Positions 48,292-57,022 of a stretch of DNA of 64,000 nucleotides are shown here, piece by piece. The translations under genes were made by a program, and so were the position numbers. How positions within the stretch are numbered: position 1 is the first letter of the stretch; the number at the start of each line of letters is the position of its first letter. Under the pieces are notes generated by a model. The model was not told where the DNA came from. It ran no database searches and saw nothing but the letters and a program-made list of their open reading frames with translations. Source of the DNA: Moraxella macacae 0408225 (GTDB lineage Bacteria; Pseudomonadota; Gammaproteobacteria; Pseudomonadales; Moraxellaceae); the NCBI RefSeq assembly GCF_000320365.1, contig NZ_ANIN01000001.1:930001-994000 (forward strand). The letters run 5' to 3'.

Positions 48292-49050
48292 ATGCCCATG
48301 CCACCGCCCACTTTTACCATTACCAGTTATAACATTCACAAAGGCATGTCGCCTCTTGGACGCAAGGTGATGGTTGATCCCATTGCCAAAGCGTTAAAGC
48401 AGCTAAATAGCGATATTTTGTGTTTACAAGAAGTGCAAGGACAAAACCTAAAACGGGTGTTAAAATTTAACGATTTTCCAAAACAGCCGCAACATGAATG
48501 GTTTGGTGAATATTTGCAAATGTTGCCTAATTATGGTAAAAATTGTCAATATCCGCACGGACATCATGGTAATGCTATATTAAGCCGTTTTGCACTTTAT
48601 CCAAAGCACAACGTTAACATCAGTGTGAATCGATTTGAACGGCGTGGCTTGTTGCATTGTGAGATTGTATTGCCAAATTTGCGACCAATTAGCGTGTTAA
48701 ACGCCCATCTAAATTTGTTAGAGCGCGACCGCACCAAGCAATACCAAGCCATTAACGATTATATTAAGCACAATATTGACCCTCACGCACCGTTAATTTT
48801 GGCAGGGGATTTTAATGATTGGCAACAGTTGTCTATGGATAAATTGACAAAAAATTTACAGTTACAGGAGGTGATTCAACAAAAATTTGGCAAACTATTG
48901 CCGACTTTTCCTGCACGTTTGCCTTTGTTAAGTTTGGATCGGATTTATATAAAAAATTTAACAGTCAAACAAGCGTGGCTGCATACAGGCAAGCCTTTTG
49001 ATAAATTGTCCGATCATTTACCCATTAGTGCTAAACTGGCTTTCATTTAG
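48292..49050 (+). CDS. Endonuclease/exonuclease/phosphatase-fold hydrolase (YbhP-like)
   Basis: A 252-residue protein of the Mg-dependent EEP superfamily. The catalytic framework is complete: SYNIHKG (Asn, residue about 13), CLQEVQG (Glu, about 46), NAHLNL, AGDFNDW (Asp-x-Asn) and the C-terminal LSDHLPISAKL (Asp-His). Its GRKVMVDPIAKAL and HHGNAILSR segments match the small bacterial YbhP group, whose substrates may be DNA, RNA or phospholipid head groups; none can be chosen. ATG 48292 with GGATA upstream is preferred over a TTG at 48238. It begins 61 bases after metR. Confidence 0.85.
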   Translation: MPMPPPTFTITSYNIHKGMSPLGRKVMVDPIAKALKQLNSDILCLQEVQGQNLKRVLKFNDFPKQPQHEWFGEYLQMLPNYGKNCQYPHGHHGNAILSRFALYPKHNVNISVNRFERRGLLHCEIVLPNLRPISVLNAHLNLLERDRTKQYQAINDYIKHNIDPHAPLILAGDFNDWQQLSMDKLTKNLQLQEVIQQKFGKLLPTFPARLPLLSLDRIYIKNLTVKQAWLHTGKPFDKLSDHLPISAKLAFI

Positions 49051-49149
49051 GCTGATTTGGCTTTTATTAAATTTTAAACATGGCTAAATTTTAAACATGA
49101 CTTTGAAAAGAGAAAAACAATACAAAAGAGAAAAACAATGCAAAAACAT

Positions 49150-49230
49150 GAGTTAACCAACAAACAAGCAGTCAATAAACAAGCAGTCAACAAACAATTA
49201 ATTACCAACAAACAATTAATTACCAACAAG
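49150..49230. repeat. Nested tandem repeats before the LOG gene
   Basis: Two consecutive families: AACAAGCAGTCAA(T/C)A repeated around 49162-49190, then AACAATTAATTACCA repeated twice around 49192-49225. They encode NKQ repeats if translated, and may be either leader DNA or an N-terminal extension. Confidence 0.75.
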
Positions 49231-49272
49231 CAAGTAGACAATCTTGTTGAGATTATCAAAAACCAAGCAATT

Positions 49273-49851
49273 ATGACGCAACTGGTAGCGGTGTATTGTG
49301 GATCACGCGTTGGCAATCAATCGGTTTTTGTTGAAACTGGGTATGAATTTGGCAAAAAATTGGCACAAGCCAACTTAGGTCTTGTATACGGCGGTGCCAA
49401 TGTGGGGGTGATGGGGGCGGTGGCCGATGGCGTATTGTCGCAAAATGGTGTGGCAGTAGGGGTTATTCCTGAATTTTTGCTGAACAAGGAGGGTTTTCAC
49501 ACAGGGCTAACTCGCTTACATTTTACCGATACCATGCACACACGCAAGGCAATGATGGCAACGTATGCTGGTGCATTTGTGGCATTGTCAGGCGGTATGG
49601 GAACGCTTGAGGAGTTGGCTGAAATTTTTACGTGGCGACAGTTAGGCATTCACCAAAAACCGATGATTTTGCTAAATACGAACGGTTATTACGATGATTT
49701 TATTCGTTTTTTACAAAATATGGCGGATAAAGAATTTATGAGTCAAACAGATGCCAAGCGGTTGGTGGTGTGTGAGACTGTCGATGCGGTGATTGATGTG
49801 TTAAAAGTATTGGCAAAACCTGATGCCGATGTGGATACCAGTGTGTTTTGA
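49273..49851 (+). CDS. LOG-family protein (TIGR00730-type nucleotide 5'-monophosphate phosphoribohydrolase)
   Basis: A 192-residue Rossmann-fold protein. Conserved motifs are YCGSRVG at the N-terminus, YGGANVGVMGAVADG near residue 38, and SGGMGTLEELAEIFTW near residue 104; the usual PGG-x-GT is SGG-x-GT here. The family, once annotated as lysine decarboxylase, hydrolyses AMP or cytokinin nucleotides to base plus ribose 5-phosphate. I chose ATG 49273, which begins the conserved fold; an in-frame ATG at 49138 would add 45 residues of QAVNKQ/LITNKQ repeats made of tandem-duplicated DNA. Confidence 0.85.
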   Translation: MTQLVAVYCGSRVGNQSVFVETGYEFGKKLAQANLGLVYGGANVGVMGAVADGVLSQNGVAVGVIPEFLLNKEGFHTGLTRLHFTDTMHTRKAMMATYAGAFVALSGGMGTLEELAEIFTWRQLGIHQKPMILLNTNGYYDDFIRFLQNMADKEFMSQTDAKRLVVCETVDAVIDVLKVLAKPDADVDTSVF

Positions 49852-49901
49852 TTACAAGAAATAATCGTACAATTAAAGATAAGCAAAATAAAAGCATTAA
49901 T

Positions 49902-49931
49902 AAACAAGCAAAACTTACGCTTTGCTTGTTT
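49902..49931 (+). terminator. Terminator after the LOG gene
   Basis: AAACAAGCAAA (49902-49912) pairs exactly with TTTGCTTGTTT (49921-49931), eight-base loop, followed by T. Confidence 0.75.
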
Positions 49932-49987
49932 TGGCTTGTTCGCAGGCTAAAAATTTAAACTAATAAGCTAAGCCTATCGGTTTTTGC

Positions 49988-50386
49988 TTATTTTTCGACC
50001 ATTTTGCTTTGAGCGTCTTTTTTGAGTTGGTGTAAAGACATGGCGATTTCGGTGCTAAGATCTGAATATTCAGAACCTGTTGCAATCATTTGTTTGGCTA
50101 AGTCAAAGTTTTTGCTGTTAATAGCACGTGCCACTTTACCAATTTCTTTGTGAAAGTCGGCGTGTTTGTGTTTGCAGTGGCGATAGCTTTCAAGTCCGGC
50201 CAAGGTGTTTTGTGTGTCTTTGTCATGCAGCCATGTACCTAAAACGCATAAGTCATCGCGTGAAACTTTGGCTTCGTCTAATTCTTCGCCTGTTTCAATT
50301 GCATTGCGTAGTTTGCTTTTCCAGTCAGCGTGGGCTTTAAGTGCAGTAGCAAAATCCAATGTTTGTATTTTAGAGGTGTCAGTCAT
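49988..50386 (-). CDS. Stand-alone CZB (chemoreceptor zinc-binding) domain protein
   Basis: A 132-residue soluble protein that is essentially one CZB four-helix domain. The proposed zinc ligands are present: H19 (ALKAHADWK), C47 in DDLCVLGTWL, and H75 and H79 in HKHADFH. CZB domains usually sit on chemoreceptors or diguanylate cyclases and sense zinc or hypochlorous acid through the reactive Cys; single-domain forms may act in trans. No chemotaxis or c-di-GMP gene is visible in this window. AGGAGATCGCTC precedes the ATG. The neighbour upstream on this strand is metE. Confidence 0.85.
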   Translation of the reverse strand: MTDTSKIQTLDFATALKAHADWKSKLRNAIETGEELDEAKVSRDDLCVLGTWLHDKDTQNTLAGLESYRHCKHKHADFHKEIGKVARAINSKNFDLAKQMIATGSEYSDLSTEIAMSLHQLKKDAQSKMVEK

Positions 50387-50624
50387 GAGCGATCTCCTGA
50401 TGTGTAATAAACCTGATGTGTAATAAATAAGATGAAAGTTTTAATATTAATGATTGCAATTTTTTAAACATATTGTTGTGTATTGTTATATATTGCTACA
50501 AAAAGTTATTAAACGTAAAAATTATAATAGATTTGTGAGGGAGGGTCAAGCATTAATCAACATAATTAGTCGACATAGTTAATCGACATAATTGCTAAAA
50601 TTGTTGCAATAAAAGAGTTAACGT

Positions 50625-50665
50625 ATAAAAACCCAATACCGAATGACTGGGTATTGGGTTTTTAT
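50625..50665 (-). terminator. Strong terminator of metE
   Basis: A perfect 16-bp stem (50625-50640 with 50650-50665, arms ending ACCCAATACC / GGTATTGGGT) and nine-base loop; on the minus strand it ends in a U-rich tract (TTTTTAT). Confidence 0.92.
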
Positions 50666-50680
50666 AAGAAAAAAAAGTGC

Positions 50681-53002
50681 TTATTTGGCGTATTTTTCTC
50701 TTAGTGCTTTTGTCATTGCTACCATGTTTTGTAAAGCGGAGATGGTTTCTTCCCAGTTGCGTGTTTTAAGGCCACAGTCTGGGTTGACCCACAGACGCGC
50801 CTCGGGAATGTATTTAACTGCTTCATCAATCACCACTTGCATGTTGTCTGCAGGGGGCGTGCGTGGGCTATGAATGTCATACACACCTGGCCCTATGGCA
50901 TTGTTGTAACCTTCGCCCTTAAATGCATCTAATAGTTGCAAACCAGAGCGCGAGGTTTCAATGGTAATCACATCGGCGTCCATACCGGCGATATGCTCTA
51001 GGCAATCGTGAAAACTTGAATAGCACATATGGGTATGAATTTGTGTGTCTTCATTGGCAATGCTGCACGAATGTTTAAAACTGGCAACCGCTTGCTCCCA
51101 ATAGTGCTTGTGATTGGCTGCTTTTAAGGGCAAACCTTCACGAAACGCAGGTTCGTCAATTTGGATAATGCCAATGCCTGATTCTTGTAAATCACGCACT
51201 TCTTCGTTAATTGCATCTGCAATTTGTAGGCGTAAAATATCACGCGTTTCGGTATCACTTGGAGCAAATGACCAGTTTAAAATGGTAACAGGGCCAGTTA
51301 GCATGCCTTTCATCGGTTTTTTGGTGAGGCTTTGGGCGTAATTAATCCATTCTACTGTCATAGCATTTGGACGGCTGATGTTGCCAACAACAATCGGTGG
51401 ACGCACACAGCGCGTACCATAACTTTGCACCCAACCATTTGCCGATACCCAAAATCCATTCATATATTGTGCAAAATATTCCACCATATCCGTGCGTTCT
51501 GCTTCGCCATGCACAAACACATCAATGCCTAGTTTTTCTTGTTCTTCTACGCATTTTTGAATTTCAGCTTGCATTGCAGTTTTATAATCGTCATCGGATA
51601 AATTGCCTTTATTCCAATCAGCACGAGCACGACGAATTTCAGCAGTTTGTGGAAATGATCCAATCGTAGTGGTTGGAAATAAGGGTAAGTTAAAACGTTC
51701 TTGTTGTTTGGCATAACGTTTGGTAAATTCCCCTGTGCGAGTTTTGGCATTGTCTGTCAATGCACTTAAATTCAAAGCAACCGCACGCGTATCGGCATTA
51801 ATTTCACCTTTGGCAAGTTTGGCACAAATGACAACTTCGCTTAATTTTTGTTTGGCAAAAGCAAGTTTACCGGTAAGTTCACTTGGAATGTTTTCATAAG
51901 CCAAATCCACAGGCAAATGCAGCAGGCTTGAGCCGGATCCAACCCACAAACGTTCGCCAAGTTTTTGATAGGCTTCTGCCAAAATCTGTTGCGCACTAGC
52001 CTGATCGGTTGTCCATACCGAACGCCCATCTACAACCCCGACAGATAGGATTTTATGACTTGGCAAATGATCGATCACTTGAGTAACATATTGTTTTGGT
52101 GTATTGGTACGCGTGATGTCAATGTGAATGCCACTAACAGGCAATTCGCACGCCACACGACAATTGTTGCCTAATGTGTCAAAATAGCTTGCGACAATGA
52201 TTTTTGGTGGAATACGCTGTAAACCATTGTACGCACGTTCAAATGCTTGTTGCCATTTGCCATCTAAATCAAGACTTAAGATCGGTTCATCAAGTTGTAC
52301 CCATTCAACGCCAAGATCGCCAAGTTCAGCCAATAATTTGCTATAAGTTGGTAATAATTTATCCAATAACGCCAACTTAACTTCATCATCACCTGTTACA
52401 TCAACGTGGCTAGAACCACAACCACAAGATTCTGGCTGCTGCTCTTTGTCTTTGATAATGCTTGACAAATACAAAAATGAAACAGGGCCAACAAGCACAA
52501 CTTTTAATGGGTTGTTTGCATTGTTTTGTGCCAAAATTTGTTGGGCGGTTTTAACTTGATGAATGATTTGGCTAAAATCAGTGTTGTCAAATGTTTGGTT
52601 TTTATCAAGTTCTGGTACAAGATAATGATAATTGGTGTCAAACCATTTGGTCATTTGTAAAGCCGGCGTGTCTTCACAGACTTTGGTGCTGTCGCGGCCA
52701 CGTGCAAAATAAAACTGACGATCAAAAGTGTCCAGCTTTTCTGCACCAACAAAACGTGGTGGTTGTACACCAAAAGCAACCGCTTGGGTTAATACCAAAT
52801 CATAATGGGCAAAATCGCCTGTGGTAATAATATCCAAACCCGCCTTGATCTGATCGGTGATGTTGGTGGTAAAAACCTCGTTAAGTTTGGTGAGGGTTTC
52901 GTTTTTATCGGTTTTGCCTTGCCAATATTTTTCAAGAGCAAATTTGGTTTGGCGTTTATCGCCTATGCGTGGATAACCTAAAATGTGGGCTTGTACAGTC
53001 AT
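50681..53002 (-). CDS. metE: Cobalamin-independent methionine synthase
   Basis: A 773-residue zinc enzyme that transfers methyl from methyltetrahydropteroyl-triglutamate to homocysteine. Zinc ligands are seen in HTHMCYSSF (His and Cys, near 655) and NPDCGLKTR (C743); FPTTTIGSFPQT begins the catalytic domain near residue 440 and IQIDEPAFREGLP holds active-site residues. The N-terminal barrel contains an unusual PESCGCGSSHVDV stretch near residue 190. Slightly longer than E. coli (753). AAAGGTAAA precedes the ATG. It should be under MetR control; a TTCA-N8-TGAA inverted motif at 53122-53137 is not the classical MetR spacing. Confidence 0.95.
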   Translation of the reverse strand: MTVQAHILGYPRIGDKRQTKFALEKYWQGKTDKNETLTKLNEVFTTNITDQIKAGLDIITTGDFAHYDLVLTQAVAFGVQPPRFVGAEKLDTFDRQFYFARGRDSTKVCEDTPALQMTKWFDTNYHYLVPELDKNQTFDNTDFSQIIHQVKTAQQILAQNNANNPLKVVLVGPVSFLYLSSIIKDKEQQPESCGCGSSHVDVTGDDEVKLALLDKLLPTYSKLLAELGDLGVEWVQLDEPILSLDLDGKWQQAFERAYNGLQRIPPKIIVASYFDTLGNNCRVACELPVSGIHIDITRTNTPKQYVTQVIDHLPSHKILSVGVVDGRSVWTTDQASAQQILAEAYQKLGERLWVGSGSSLLHLPVDLAYENIPSELTGKLAFAKQKLSEVVICAKLAKGEINADTRAVALNLSALTDNAKTRTGEFTKRYAKQQERFNLPLFPTTTIGSFPQTAEIRRARADWNKGNLSDDDYKTAMQAEIQKCVEEQEKLGIDVFVHGEAERTDMVEYFAQYMNGFWVSANGWVQSYGTRCVRPPIVVGNISRPNAMTVEWINYAQSLTKKPMKGMLTGPVTILNWSFAPSDTETRDILRLQIADAINEEVRDLQESGIGIIQIDEPAFREGLPLKAANHKHYWEQAVASFKHSCSIANEDTQIHTHMCYSSFHDCLEHIAGMDADVITIETSRSGLQLLDAFKGEGYNNAIGPGVYDIHSPRTPPADNMQVVIDEAVKYIPEARLWVNPDCGLKTRNWEETISALQNMVAMTKALREKYAK

Positions 53003-53295
53003 AGTATTTACCTTTGGTTGATTAAAAATGATGGTTTATCAAAAATGATGGTTAATTAAAGATAATTGGTTATTGATGACTTTATTATGCCATATTTTTT
53101 ACGTGAATAAAAATCATGTTTTTCAAGTTAAGATGAAATTTATTTGATTTAATTTTTGTAACAAGATTTACTTAAGTTAACTTTCGTTTACGCCATATCC
53201 ACATAACACTCTATAAATAACACTATTGTATCTTATACTTATTATTTATAATTTTTCACATCAAGCAAACTGTACTTTAACAAAAGGAGTTAAAC

Positions 53296-54066
53296 ATGGC
53301 TAACTTAATCCGTTTACGCGATATTCAAACCACGCACCCTGAGCTTTTGGGTGCAGATTATTTTGATCCGACTGATAAAACTGCATATGGCATTGGCGGT
53401 GAAAAAGTTGGTAAAATTGAAGGTGCGTTGGTTGACGATACCACAGGTCGCATTCGTTACTTTATTGTAGATGTTGGCGGATGGTTTTCATCAAAAGAAG
53501 TGCTTGTGCCAGCAGGTTTGGCACGCATTGCTGATGATGAAATTTATTTTGACAATCTAAGCAAAGAAGTGGTTGAGGGTATGGATAAATATGATCCAGA
53601 CTACAATTATAGCCTTGAGCAACAAAATTTACGCGATCGCGAAGCTTTTGTTAAAGCACCCGTTGAACTCACCGACAACGATTATGCTTACCAAGCGGAC
53701 AATGTGCTTGAGTTGTTAGAGGAGCGTTTGACTGTCAATAAAGACAAAATCGTAGCAGGCTTATTAAAAGTTGGCAAACATGTGGTGTCAGAAGATCGCA
53801 CCGTAAGTGTTGACTTAACCGAAGAGCAAGCCCATGTACAACGCACCGCTGTTAATCGCCCAACAACTCGCAGTATTGGTGATGACATCAATACCACAGT
53901 AGAGATTGAACTGGAAGCAGAGCGTGCTCGCATTGACAAGGAAACCTTTGTAACCGAAGAGGTAAATGTAGGCAAAGTGGCTGAAACGCACACTGAAACC
54001 ATCACCGAAACGGTTCGTCGTGAAGAGTTAGATGTACAAACTGACAATGTTGAGCGGGTAAAATAA
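53296..54066 (+). CDS. PRC-barrel plus DUF2382 stress protein
   Basis: A 256-residue soluble protein. Residues about 10-95 form a PRC-barrel (YGIGGEKVGKIEGALVDDT, RYFIVDVGGWFSSKEVLVP). Residues about 140-255 are a DUF2382/YsnF-type domain (LELLEERLTVNKDKIVAGLL, VKVGKHVVSEDRTV-like strand, ETVRREELDV). Acidic throughout. Family members are often induced by osmotic, heat or general stress; the molecular role is unknown. AAAAGGAGTTAAAC gives a strong ribosome site. A second DUF2382 gene follows, and the pair stands directly before tuf. Confidence 0.85.
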   Translation: MANLIRLRDIQTTHPELLGADYFDPTDKTAYGIGGEKVGKIEGALVDDTTGRIRYFIVDVGGWFSSKEVLVPAGLARIADDEIYFDNLSKEVVEGMDKYDPDYNYSLEQQNLRDREAFVKAPVELTDNDYAYQADNVLELLEERLTVNKDKIVAGLLKVGKHVVSEDRTVSVDLTEEQAHVQRTAVNRPTTRSIGDDINTTVEIELEAERARIDKETFVTEEVNVGKVAETHTETITETVRREELDVQTDNVERVK

Positions 54067-54152
54067 CGGCTCAAATAACCATGACGCAATGGTTTAAAAA
54101 TAGTTTGGTTTAAAAAAATGCTTTAAAAAAATAAATGATCTAAAAATGATCT

Positions 54153-54182
54153 AAAAAAGCAGGTGCAGTCATCTGCTTTTTT
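54153..54182 (+). terminator. Terminator between the two DUF2382 genes
   Basis: AAAAAAGCAGGTG (54153-54165) pairs with CATCTGCTTTTTT (54170-54182), one G-U pair, four-base loop. Confidence 0.88.
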
Positions 54183-54196
54183 GGTATTTTTAAAAC

Positions 54197-54216
54197 AAGG
54201 AATAATAAGGAATAAT
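54197..54216 (+). repeat. Tandem duplication of a ribosome-binding site
   Basis: AAGGAATAAT at 54197-54206 is repeated exactly at 54207-54216, directly in front of the DUF2382 ATG (54218). The proximal copy is placed for initiation. Confidence 0.85.
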
Positions 54217-54217
54217 A

Positions 54218-54643
54218 ATGAAAAATGACACAGACAATACCTTAGAATTATTGGCAGAGCGTGCCAATGTAGAGGTTGAATCGATACCAACTGGCAAAAT
54301 TCGCTTAAGCAAAAAAATCATCAGTGAAACTGTACAAATTCCTGTTACTTTAAACCGTGAAGTTTTGCTAATTGAATACGATGATTTGCCAGATTTGACA
54401 AAAAACGTAAATGTTGAAACTACAAATCCAGTAAACACCACGGTTGTGCTAAATGGCAAAATCATTACATTGACCGAAAAACCGCTGGAACTTTTGTTAA
54501 ATCAACAGGTTGCTAGGGTGAAAATTGATACCATAATCAACGAAAAAGTTGAATTAACCATCAGCGAAAACACAGTTACCGAGCAAATTCCCATTACCTT
54601 GCGACATGAAGAATTGGTGATAGAGGAAACTAAATTAACGTAA
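54218..54643 (+). CDS. Small DUF2382-only protein
   Basis: A 141-residue soluble protein made of two related DUF2382 halves. LELLAERANVEVESI...RREVLLIEYD-like strands in the first half are echoed by LELLLNQQVARVKIDTI and PITLRHEELVIEET in the second. It lacks the PRC-barrel of its upstream neighbour, from which a terminator separates it, so it needs its own promoter. Its ribosome site is duplicated: AAGGAATAAT occurs twice in tandem at 54197-54216, right before the ATG. The function is unknown. Confidence 0.78.
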   Translation: MKNDTDNTLELLAERANVEVESIPTGKIRLSKKIISETVQIPVTLNREVLLIEYDDLPDLTKNVNVETTNPVNTTVVLNGKIITLTEKPLELLLNQQVARVKIDTIINEKVELTISENTVTEQIPITLRHEELVIEETKLT

Positions 54644-54818
54644 AAATAAGTATTGTCAACCAATAATAAGCACAAAAAACCACAAAATTTGCTAAAAATT
54701 TTACAAAAACGGACTTTTAACAAAAATTTTCAGTGAAAATAAACACAACCACTAGCAATTTACCGTATTTTATGGTAAATTTATATTTTGAAATTATAGG
54801 CATTATTTTTTGCTAAGC

Positions 54819-54854
54819 ATATTTGCGAAAATATTTGCGAAAATATTTGCGAAA
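54819..54854. repeat. Three exact 12-bp tandem units upstream of tuf
   Basis: ATATTTGCGAAA occurs three times without gap (54819-54830, 54831-54842, 54843-54854), 40-75 bases before the tuf start. Confidence 0.95.
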
Positions 54855-54893
54855 AATAATGCAAACAGCTAACAATTACCAGAGGATTAAATT

Positions 54894-56084
54894 ATGGCAA
54901 AAGCCAAGTTTGAACGTACCAAACCACACGTCAACGTAGGTACTATTGGACACGTTGACCACGGTAAAACCACATTAACCGCAGCGATTGCAACCGTAGC
55001 AGCAAAACACAACGGTGGTGAAGCAAAAGACTACGCCTCAATCGACTCAGCACCAGAAGAACGTGCTCGTGGTATCACCATTAACACAGCACACATTGAA
55101 TACGACACACAAGCACGTCATTACGCCCACGTTGACTGCCCAGGTCATGCTGACTATGTCAAAAACATGATTACTGGTGCCGCTCAAATGGACGGTGCAA
55201 TTTTGGTTGTATCAGCAACAGACGGTCCAATGCCACAAACTCGTGAACACATTCTATTGTCTCGCCAAGTAGGCGTACCATACATCATGGTATTTTTAAA
55301 CAAATGCGACATGGTAGATGACGAAGAGTTGCTAGAGCTTGTTGAGATGGAAGTACGTGAATTGTTGTCATCTTATGACTTCCCTGGTGATGACACACCA
55401 ATCATCAAAGGATCAGCCCTAGAAGCCCTAAACGGCAAAGATGGCAAATACGGTGAACCTGCTATCCTAGAACTACTAGACACATTGGACAGCTACATTC
55501 CAGAACCAGAACGTGCCATTGATAAAGCATTCTTAATGCCAATTGAAGATGTATTCTCAATTTCAGGACGTGGTACTGTGGTAACAGGTCGTGTTGAATC
55601 AGGTGTTATCAAAGTTGGTGAAGAGATTGAAATTGTTGGTATTAAACCAACCATCAAAACCACCTGTACTGGGGTAGAAATGTTCCGCAAAATGCTTGAC
55701 GAAGGTCGTGCTGGTGAAAACTGTGGCGTACTATTACGTGGTACAAAACGTGAAGAAGTACAACGTGGACAAGTATTGGCAAAACCAGGTTCAATCAAAC
55801 CACATACCAAATTTGATGCTGAAGTTTATGTACTAAGCAAAGAAGAAGGCGGACGTCATACCCCATTCTTAAATGGTTACCGCCCACAATTCTACTTCCG
55901 TACCACAGACGTAACAGGGGCAATCACCCTACCAGAAGGCACTGAAATGGTTATGCCTGGTGATAACGTTGAAATGGCTGTAGAACTTATCCACCCAATT
56001 GCAATGGATCAAGGTTTACGCTTCGCTATCCGCGAGGGTGGTCGTACTGTTGGTGCAGGTGTTGTTGCTAAAGTAACTGAATAA
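54894..56084 (+). CDS. tuf: Translation elongation factor Tu
   Basis: A 396-residue GTPase that delivers aminoacyl-tRNA to the ribosome. G1 GHVDHGKTT (residues 19-27), G2 RGITI, G3 DCPGHADYV (near 81) and G4 NKCD (near 136) are intact; domains 2 and 3 are complete and end VAKVTE. Codon use is visibly stronger and more biased to C-ending codons than in the neighbours, as for highly expressed genes. AGAGGATTAAATT precedes the ATG. Neither fusA nor tRNA genes flank it, so this is a tuf copy outside the str operon. The last codons and the stop are duplicated just downstream. Confidence 0.98.
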   Translation: MAKAKFERTKPHVNVGTIGHVDHGKTTLTAAIATVAAKHNGGEAKDYASIDSAPEERARGITINTAHIEYDTQARHYAHVDCPGHADYVKNMITGAAQMDGAILVVSATDGPMPQTREHILLSRQVGVPYIMVFLNKCDMVDDEELLELVEMEVRELLSSYDFPGDDTPIIKGSALEALNGKDGKYGEPAILELLDTLDSYIPEPERAIDKAFLMPIEDVFSISGRGTVVTGRVESGVIKVGEEIEIVGIKPTIKTTCTGVEMFRKMLDEGRAGENCGVLLRGTKREEVQRGQVLAKPGSIKPHTKFDAEVYVLSKEEGGRHTPFLNGYRPQFYFRTTDVTGAITLPEGTEMVMPGDNVEMAVELIHPIAMDQGLRFAIREGGRTVGAGVVAKVTE

Positions 56085-56099
56085 CAAGTAACTGAATAA
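56070..56099. repeat. Tandem duplication across the tuf stop codon
   Basis: AAGTAACTGAATAAC, covering the last tuf codons and the stop, is followed immediately by a second identical copy in the 3' untranslated region. Confidence 0.9.
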
Positions 56100-56140
56100 C
56101 ATAGCATCAGCAAAAGCAAAACAAAAAAGTACAAAAACAC

Positions 56141-56169
56141 AAAAAGAGTCGCTAAGGTGGCTCTTTTTT
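56141..56169 (+). terminator. Terminator of tuf
   Basis: AAAAAGAGTC (56141-56150) pairs with GGCTCTTTTT (from 56159), one G-U pair, followed by T to 56169. Confidence 0.88.
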
Positions 56170-56199
56170 GTGGGATAAAAATTTGTGGGTTTATAACGC

Positions 56200-56655
56200 A
56201 TGTCTAAATTTTTGCAAAAAAATGATATTGATGACAACTGGCTGCAGCAAATTGCTAAGATTGAGCAAAGTTTGTTTGTGGATGCGTGGTCGCAAACGGT
56301 GATATCGGATTTACTCAATCATGACAATCATCAGTTGCTTGTTTTGTGTGTGGGTGATGTTGTGATGGGCTATTGTTTATACAGCCAAATGTTTGATACG
56401 GCAGAGATTTTGCGCCTTGCCACACGCCTTGATTGCCAACGACAAGGCATTGCCAGTCAGTTACTAACACAAGTGTTTGATAAGTTAAACTTGGTGAAAG
56501 TTGAAAACTTGTTGCTTGAGGTGCGAGAGGACAATTTGGCCGCGATCGGTTTTTATCAACAATTTGGCTTTAGGCAGATTGCCACTCGCAAAAACTATTA
56601 TCAAAATGCTGACAATAGCCGAACCGATGCATTGATCTTACAACGGTTGTTCTAA
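56200..56655 (+). CDS. rimI: Ribosomal-protein-alanine N-acetyltransferase
   Basis: A 151-residue GNAT acetyltransferase. The acetyl-CoA loop is RQGIASQLL near residue 86, followed by LEVREDNLAAIGFYQQFGF, the RimI-specific block containing the catalytic Glu, and the YYQNADNSRTDAL-type C-terminus. RimI acetylates the N-terminal alanine of ribosomal protein S18 (bS18). There is no strong ribosome site before ATG 56200; the gene begins 31 bases after the tuf terminator. It is convergent with rnfH. Confidence 0.88.
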   Translation: MSKFLQKNDIDDNWLQQIAKIEQSLFVDAWSQTVISDLLNHDNHQLLVLCVGDVVMGYCLYSQMFDTAEILRLATRLDCQRQGIASQLLTQVFDKLNLVKVENLLLEVREDNLAAIGFYQQFGFRQIATRKNYYQNADNSRTDALILQRLF

Positions 56656-56708
56656 TTAACGATTGTTTTAATTTAAGTGGTTAAATTTTAGATGGTTAAA
56701 TTTTTGTA

Positions 56709-57017
56709 TTAACGAGCGGATTTTTTTGCGATCAGTTTGATTTTTTTGGCTCGTTTTTGCATAGGATTGATGGTTAATGGGCGATAAATCTCAAGTCTAT
56801 CACCGTCTTGTAGTACTGTTTGCCAATCAATTTTATGCGAAAAAATACCAACTGCAAAATCGTGAATTTGTGGGTATTGTTGCCACCACCCTAGCATTTC
56901 TACAGCTTGCTTGGCGGTTTTGCCATTTGGCAGTTGTAGTTTTTGGTGCAATTGTGTATTTGGTGCGGGGCAAAACATGATCTCCACTTGTATGGTTTTT
57001 TGTGTGGTTGTCATCAT
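56709..57017 (-). CDS. rnfH: RnfH family ubiquitin-like protein
   Basis: About 102 residues from ATG 57017 (57014 is equally possible; TAGGCAAG precedes both). The family core is clear: QVEIMFC at the N-terminus, LPNGKTAKQAVEMLG, FAVGIFSHKIDWQTVLQDGDRLEIYRPL, then a basic tail. Despite its name it is not a subunit of the Rnf electron-transport complex; it is a small beta-grasp protein, usually beside ratA and smpB. Here it overlaps neither and instead starts five bases after the NSS-like transporter gene, so the two are likely co-transcribed. Confidence 0.87.
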   Translation of the reverse strand: MMTTTQKTIQVEIMFCPAPNTQLHQKLQLPNGKTAKQAVEMLGWWQQYPQIHDFAVGIFSHKIDWQTVLQDGDRLEIYRPLTINPMQKRAKKIKLIAKKSAR

Positions 57018-57022
57018 CTTGC

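Noticed and set aside
53003..53295. SAM or cobalamin riboswitch upstream of metE
   Set aside because: No conserved riboswitch core could be recognised; MetR control is expected in gammaproteobacteria.
54644..54893. tRNA genes before tuf, as in the tufB operon
   Set aside because: No cloverleaf or TTCGA-type T-loop could be found in this gap.
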